NCBI GenBank assembly: GCA_902557705.1
Contig: CACEBI010000008.1
Span: 1-49,810, forward strand
DNA from: an uncultured SAR86 cluster bacterium
GTDB taxonomy: Bacteria > Pseudomonadota > Gammaproteobacteria > Magnimaribacterales > D2472
DNA length: 49,810 nucleotides
Direction: 5' to 3'
The notes beneath the pieces were generated by a model that saw only the letters and a program-made list of their open reading frames with translations, searched no databases and was not told the origin of the DNA. Shown one piece after another: positions 45,706 to 49,810 of this stretch. The position numbers and the translations under genes were made by a program. The stretch's first letter is position 1. Each line of letters opens with the position of its first letter.

Positions 45706-46157
45706 AAGATATTGAAATTAAAATTATTAATCCTTTAATGGGAGATTCAATCCCAATTCCAAAATATGAGACCAAAGGGTCTGCAGGAATTGATTTAAGA
45801 GCATGTATTGAAGAAAAAGTTCTTCTGGCAGCGGGAACCACTTTCATGGTGCCTATTGGTTTTGCTATGTATCTTGAAGATCCAAATTTAGCTGCTTTGG
45901 TTGTTCCAAGGTCTGGGCTTGGATCAAAAAAAGGTATTGTATTGGGAAATTTAGTTGGTTTAATTGATTCAGATTATCAGGGCGAATTAATGGTTCCTGC
46001 GTGGAATAGATCTGATAAAGATTTTGAAATTAATCCAGGAGATAGGATTGCTCAAATGATAATTGTGCCAGTCGTTCAGGCAAAATTTAAAATTGTAGAA
46101 AATTTTAAAGAGTCGGAAAGGGGCGAGAAGGGTTTTGGTAGCTCGGGCTTAAATTGA
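45702..46157 (+). CDS. dut: dUTP diphosphatase
   Basis: 151-aa trimeric dUTPase. All five motifs are visible: [43 protein letters not shown] and the C-terminal arm [10 protein letters not shown]. The start is TTG at 45702, preceded by AAGGAG at a good distance, and overlaps sixA by 4 nt. Confidence 0.97.
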   Translation: MKDIEIKIINPLMGDSIPIPKYETKGSAGIDLRACIEEKVLLAAGTTFMVPIGFAMYLEDPNLAALVVPRSGLGSKKGIVLGNLVGLIDSDYQGELMVPAWNRSDKDFEINPGDRIAQMIIVPVVQAKFKIVENFKESERGEKGFGSSGLN

Positions 46158-46162
46158 TTGGC

Positions 46163-46411
46163 TTACTTCTTTTTACCAAATCTTTCTTCGAATTTCTGCA
46201 CTCTTCCACCAGTATCAATAATTTTTTGGGTACCAGTATAGAAAGGATGAGAAGCAGAAGATATATCAAGAGGAAAATAGGGATATGTATTTCCATCTTC
46301 CCATTTTTTTGTTTCAGTAGTTTCTAAGGTTGAACGAATGATCCAATACTTATCAGCACTAGAGTCATGGAACAAAACTTCTCTGTATTCGGGATGTATA
46401 TCTTTTTTCAT
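46163..46411 (-). CDS. rpmE2: 50S ribosomal protein L31, type B
   Basis: 82 aa, [20 protein letters not shown] followed by [28 protein letters not shown]. There is no cysteine at all, so it is the zinc-independent (YkgM-like) form. In E. coli the zinc-binding L31 gene is next to priA; here the type B form occupies that place. Divergent from priA over about 60 bp. Confidence 0.95.
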   Translation of the reverse strand: MKKDIHPEYREVLFHDSSADKYWIIRSTLETTETKKWEDGNTYPYFPLDISSASHPFYTGTQKIIDTGGRVQKFEERFGKKK

Positions 46412-46470
46412 AATAAAATCAAAATTTGGATGAGAACTATAACAAAAAACAATTTCTTTACAATCAAAAA

Positions 46471-48459
46471 ATGAATATTTTTTTCTATGATGTAGCTATT
46501 TCAGTACCTCTAAGACAATGTTTTACATACAGCTCTGACTTAAAAATTAAGAAAGGTAGCCGTGTTCTCGTCCCTTTTGGAAATAGAAAAGTCATTGGAC
46601 TTGTCATTAAAAAATCCACAGCAGCCATAGAAAATAATATTAAGATTAAAAAGATAATTTCTTCAATAGATACATACCCTGTTTTCAATAAATCAATTTT
46701 TAATACTATTTTATGGTCGTCTGAGTACTATCATCACCCCATTGGTGAGGTTTTTAATACCTTTATTCCTAATCAACTCAGAAAAGCAAACAATAAAGTA
46801 ATAGAACCTCTTGCGGTCGAGGAGTCTTATCAAATATCCATAAATGAAAAAGAAAAAAGATTTGATCTAACATCCGATCAATCAAAGGCTTTAAAACAAC
46901 TTATAAAATTAAATAGTTTTCAGCCATCCCTTTTATATGGTGTTACTGGCTCAGGAAAAACTGAGGTTTACTTAAGACTGGTAGAAAATTGTATTAAGGA
47001 TGGGAAATCTGCACTTATTTTGGTTCCTGAAATAAATTTAACCCCGCAATTATTTAATAGATTTACATCTAGATTTAATGGCGAGATAGGGCTCTATCAT
47101 TCTAGACAAACGCCAGCCCAGCGACTAAAAGTTTGGCTAAAGGCTAGATTTGGCAATATTAAGATAGTAATTGGAACAAGATCTGCAGTACTAATGCCTA
47201 TGAAAAATATAGGATTAATTGTAATAGATGAGGAGCATGATCAATCTTATAGACAATCAGAAGGGTTTAAATTCTCTGCAAGAGATATCGGCATAAAACG
47301 AGCTCAAGAAGAAAATATTCCTATTGTACTTGGGTCAGCTACACCTTCTTTGCAAACATTAAGATTAGTGCAAGAAGAGAAATATAAAAAAATCGATATG
47401 TTAACCAGAGTAGATGGAAAAAATCCTCCAAAACTTATTGCAATGGATATTAATGACATTTCTTTAATTGGTGGTATTGCACCCGAAACTCTTAACATTA
47501 TTGAGAGAACTTTAAATAAGAAAGAGCAAGTCCTAATTTTCATTAATAGGAGAGGGTTTGCACCAATATTTCAATGTGAATCATGTGGATGGGTTGCTGA
47601 TTGTAAATCTTGTGATTCAAATCTGGTATATCACCAAGAAAGAAACAGGCTTATTTGCCATAGATGTGAATCAGCTTATAAAGTTAATGAATCATGCCCA
47701 TCATGTAAGTCTACTAATTTTCAAATGTATGGAACTGGAACGGAGCAGGTCGAAGAGGTTTTAAGAACAAATTTTAATAAAGCACCAATCATAAGAGTTG
47801 ATCACGATACAACAAAAAAGGTCGGAGCGATGGAAGATATTATCAACGAAATTAATTCTTCAGAATCAGCAATTCTTGTTGGTACTCAAATGCTTGCAAA
47901 AGGCCATGACTTTCCTAGAGTATCTTTAAGCATTATTCTCAATGCAGATAATGGATTAGTAAGCCCTGAAATAAACGCTCTAGAAAAAATTTCACAGCTA
48001 CTTATTCAAGTATCAGGCAGAGCAGGAAGAAATAACAAACTTGCCAAAGTAATAATACAAACAAGATATCCTGATGATATAAATCTAGGTCAAATAAAGA
48101 CCGGAAATTATATGAATTTTGCATCTCAATGCCTTAAAAGAAATAAAAAAAATAATCTTCCTCCATATGCTGCAATGTGCTTAATAAGATGCTCATCGCC
48201 AACACAAAAGAGTAATTTGGCTTTCCTAGAAAAAGCTATTAATAAATTAACCAATAGAAATGATATATATGTCATTGGACCAATTCCATCTATGATTGCA
48301 AAAGCAAAGGGTAATTATAGGCATAACATATATGTCCAGACCCCTAAAAGGACGTACCTAAACAAAGTTTTAAAGTTTTTAGTAAAGGAGTTTGAGAGTT
48401 GGCCAGAGGCAAAGAAGGTTAAATGGTCTTTTGATATAGACCCAATAGATATTAATTAG
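46471..48459 (+). CDS. priA: Primosomal replication protein PriA (helicase)
   Basis: 662-aa 3'-5' helicase for fork restart, from ATG 46471 ([11 protein letters not shown]). Walker A is in [17 protein letters not shown], and the DEEH box is in [21 protein letters not shown]. Eight zinc cysteines follow: [19 protein letters not shown] and CPSCKS. C-terminal helicase motifs [12 protein letters not shown] and QVSGRAGR. Shorter than E. coli (732 aa). Its stop overlaps the amiB stop by 4 bp. Confidence 0.96.
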   Translation: MNIFFYDVAISVPLRQCFTYSSDLKIKKGSRVLVPFGNRKVIGLVIKKSTAAIENNIKIKKIISSIDTYPVFNKSIFNTILWSSEYYHHPIGEVFNTFIPNQLRKANNKVIEPLAVEESYQISINEKEKRFDLTSDQSKALKQLIKLNSFQPSLLYGVTGSGKTEVYLRLVENCIKDGKSALILVPEINLTPQLFNRFTSRFNGEIGLYHSRQTPAQRLKVWLKARFGNIKIVIGTRSAVLMPMKNIGLIVIDEEHDQSYRQSEGFKFSARDIGIKRAQEENIPIVLGSATPSLQTLRLVQEEKYKKIDMLTRVDGKNPPKLIAMDINDISLIGGIAPETLNIIERTLNKKEQVLIFINRRGFAPIFQCESCGWVADCKSCDSNLVYHQERNRLICHRCESAYKVNESCPSCKSTNFQMYGTGTEQVEEVLRTNFNKAPIIRVDHDTTKKVGAMEDIINEINSSESAILVGTQMLAKGHDFPRVSLSIILNADNGLVSPEINALEKISQLLIQVSGRAGRNNKLAKVIIQTRYPDDINLGQIKTGNYMNFASQCLKRNKKNNLPPYAAMCLIRCSSPTQKSNLAFLEKAINKLTNRNDIYVIGPIPSMIAKAKGNYRHNIYVQTPKRTYLNKVLKFLVKEFESWPEAKKVKWSFDIDPIDIN

Positions 48460-49706
48460 AGATATATCCTTAATATTTGACCAGGGTATATTGGTTTATT
48501 ATTTAATTTATTTTTTTCATCAATTGACTCTACCGTAACGCCAAATCTAATAGCAATCTCTGAAAGAACGTCACCTTTTTGAATTGTATATTCAAGATAA
48601 TCTTTATTCTCATTTATTAGAGTGCCTGATATAGGGTTTTCTATAAAATAATTATGTATTCCAAGAAAGATAGATCTTGCAATCATTCTTCTTCCTGGTT
48701 TTCCCTTCAATCTGGCAGCATCTTCAGGATTAGTAATAAATCCTGACTCCACTAAAACAGATGGTATATCAATCGATTTAAGAACTCTAAAGTCAGCATA
48801 CTCAACATTTTTTTTATGAATTTTAGTAAACGGATCTCTTTTGAGTTGGTCTAATATTTTTGATCCAAGAATCTTGCTTTGTTGAATCTTTTTTTCATAA
48901 ATATTTGGATACAGTTCTCTTGCTAAATCTTCATTGAAATCAGTTGGTTTCAAATTGTTAATTTCTGCCAAAATTCGCTCTCTCTTTTTATCAGATAAAT
49001 TTCTTGCAATAGTGCTGGAGGCTTCTTCAGACCATATAAAAACTGATGCACCTTTTACAGAAGAAAGTCTAAAACCGTCGGCATGAATGGAAATAAAAAT
49101 ATCTGCTCCATTTTTACGTGCATCTTGATATCTGTCATTAAGGCTAATAGTTTGATCGCCATCTCTGATCATTATTGGCTGATAGCCCTTTGTATCTCTT
49201 AGCGTTCTTTCAATCTCTTTCGCAATAAGCAATGTCACGTCTTTTTCTAATATATTATTTGGTCCAACAGCTCCTGGATATTTCCCTCCATGCCCAGCAT
49301 CAATTGCAACAATAATATCTCTCATATTTTCTTTTAAAGATTTATCTTTAAGCAACTTAATGTCCATGAGAATGCCAGAATCTAATTGTTTTTGTATTGG
49401 CTTGTGCCAAAAAACATGATCATATAAATCAATAACCACTCTTGTAAGATTATTATCCTGAGAAGATCTTATTTTTTTAATGGGGTAGTTGTATATTTCA
49501 TTTATTGGTTTTTTAGAATATGTATCATTAATTTCTAACACCAGTCTTGAAGGGTTCTCTAAGGCATAAGAATTTATATATGCAACTTGTTCTAAATTAA
49601 ATGAAATATTTAGAGTTCCATCTTTACATTCATCAATGCTATTAAATTGAACCTCATTCGCATGAATGAAATAAGTAAAAATTAATAATGGTAATAGTTT
49701 ATTCAT
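48456..49706 (-). CDS. amiB: N-acetylmuramoyl-L-alanine amidase AmiB/AmiC-type
   Basis: 416-aa periplasmic amidase splitting septal peptidoglycan. The ATG at 49706 opens a signal peptide (MNKLLPLLIFTYFIHA), and overlaps the tsaE stop; an in-frame ATG at 49733 lies inside tsaE. Order: AMIN domain (about 20-110), amidase_3 with zinc ligands in DAGHGGKYPGAVG, the KDVTL Glu, ISIHADGF and VESGFITNPED, and one C-terminal LysM module (YTIQKGDVLSEIAIRFGV). tsaE-amiB order is conserved. Confidence 0.93.
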   Translation of the reverse strand: MNKLLPLLIFTYFIHANEVQFNSIDECKDGTLNISFNLEQVAYINSYALENPSRLVLEINDTYSKKPINEIYNYPIKKIRSSQDNNLTRVVIDLYDHVFWHKPIQKQLDSGILMDIKLLKDKSLKENMRDIIVAIDAGHGGKYPGAVGPNNILEKDVTLLIAKEIERTLRDTKGYQPIMIRDGDQTISLNDRYQDARKNGADIFISIHADGFRLSSVKGASVFIWSEEASSTIARNLSDKKRERILAEINNLKPTDFNEDLARELYPNIYEKKIQQSKILGSKILDQLKRDPFTKIHKKNVEYADFRVLKSIDIPSVLVESGFITNPEDAARLKGKPGRRMIARSIFLGIHNYFIENPISGTLINENKDYLEYTIQKGDVLSEIAIRFGVTVESIDEKNKLNNKPIYPGQILRIYL

Positions 49707-49810
49707 ATTTTGTTTCAAGAGTTTGAAAAACATCGGTACCGTGAGTAATGTTAATTTTACGCTTATTTTCTAAATGAAAAAAATCAATTTTTAAATCATA
49801 TTTTCTTTCA
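49699..49810 (-). CDS. tsaE: tRNA threonylcarbamoyladenosine ATPase TsaE, C-terminal fragment (inferred)
   Basis: The last 37 residues of a gene entering from beyond the window end: ERKYDLKIDFFHLENKRKIN followed by ITHGTDVFQTLETKYE. The fragment has no diagnostic motif. The call rests on the conserved tsaE-amiB gene pair in gammaproteobacteria and on the 8-nt overlap of its stop with the amiB start. Confidence 0.5.
   Translation of the reverse strand, partial: ERKYDLKIDFFHLENKRKINITHGTDVFQTLETKYE

Noticed and set aside
46426-46470. Longer start of priA at TTG 46426
   Set aside because: The ATG at 46471 gives the typical PriA N-terminus; the extra 15 residues are unlike the family and crowd the divergent rpmE2 promoter.
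1-49810. CRISPR arrays, insertion sequences, prophage, tRNA and rRNA genes
   Set aside because: No regularly spaced repeats, transposase or phage genes, or cloverleaf-like sequences were seen by eye; XerC is in its housekeeping locus and does not indicate an integron or phage.

Overview
The window is a compact, AT-rich (about one third G+C by eye) chromosomal segment from a gammaproteobacterium. Gene neighbourhoods are typical of that class: zapB-like/zapA/6S RNA/ygfA, pepP/ubiH, lptM/lysA/dapF/DUF484/xerC/yigB, ubiE/ubiJ/ubiB/tatABC, miaB/phoH/ybeY/ybeX/lnt and tsaE/amiB. Tiny intergenic gaps, many overlapping genes, frequent TTG/GTG starts, no mobile elements and a housekeeping-only gene set point to a streamlined free-living marine lineage. 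SAR86 or a relative is my best guess; it is inference, not proof.

Layout. 1-2330 (minus): start of gshA, then pckA and dsbB. 2400-6230 (plus): polA and a secreted TonB-C-domain protein. 6228-7314 (minus): a COQ4-like protein and engB. 7382-9073 (plus): cytochrome c4, dsbA and cytochrome c5. 9063-16240 (minus): metK, ahcY, a hairpin, a 35-codon LptM-type lipoprotein gene, lysA, dapF, DUF484, xerC, yigB-like and ubiK. 16421-21613 (plus): tkt, pgk, class I aldolase, dtd and a LOG protein. 21610-27010 (minus): rsgA, ubiE, ubiJ, ubiB, tatA, tatB, tatC and a PhyH-type dioxygenase. 27052-33553 (plus): orn, then (after a minus-strand DUF1820 gene) miaB, phoH, ybeY, ybeX, lnt and an L,D-transpeptidase. 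33576-35756 (minus): fadB-like. 35757-36087 holds a probable new small RNA and a 28-aa membrane peptide. Then gpx, rpiA/ilvA (divergent), an outer-membrane DUF5916 protein, ygfA, 6S RNA, zapA, a zapB-like gene, pepP, ubiH-like, rpmB, sixA, dut, rpmE2, priA, amiB and the end of tsaE.

Common themes. Ubiquinone biosynthesis is spread over the window (COQ4-like, UbiK, UbiE, UbiJ, UbiB, one UbiH-type hydroxylase). Envelope redox (DsbA, DsbB, cytochromes c4 and c5) and envelope maintenance (Lnt, LptM, Tat, L,D-transpeptidase, AmiB) are also prominent. Metabolic genes cover gluconeogenesis and the pentose phosphate pathway (pckA, tkt, pgk, fba, rpiA), the SAM cycle (metK, ahcY), lysine synthesis (lysA, dapF) and fatty acid oxidation.

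The most interesting unexplained signal is at 35849-35957: a sigma70-like promoter, a stem-loop exposing an all-pyrimidine anti-Shine-Dalgarno loop, and an intrinsic terminator, forming a roughly 75-nt putative sRNA. I found no tRNA or rRNA genes, CRISPR array, insertion sequence, prophage or defence island.
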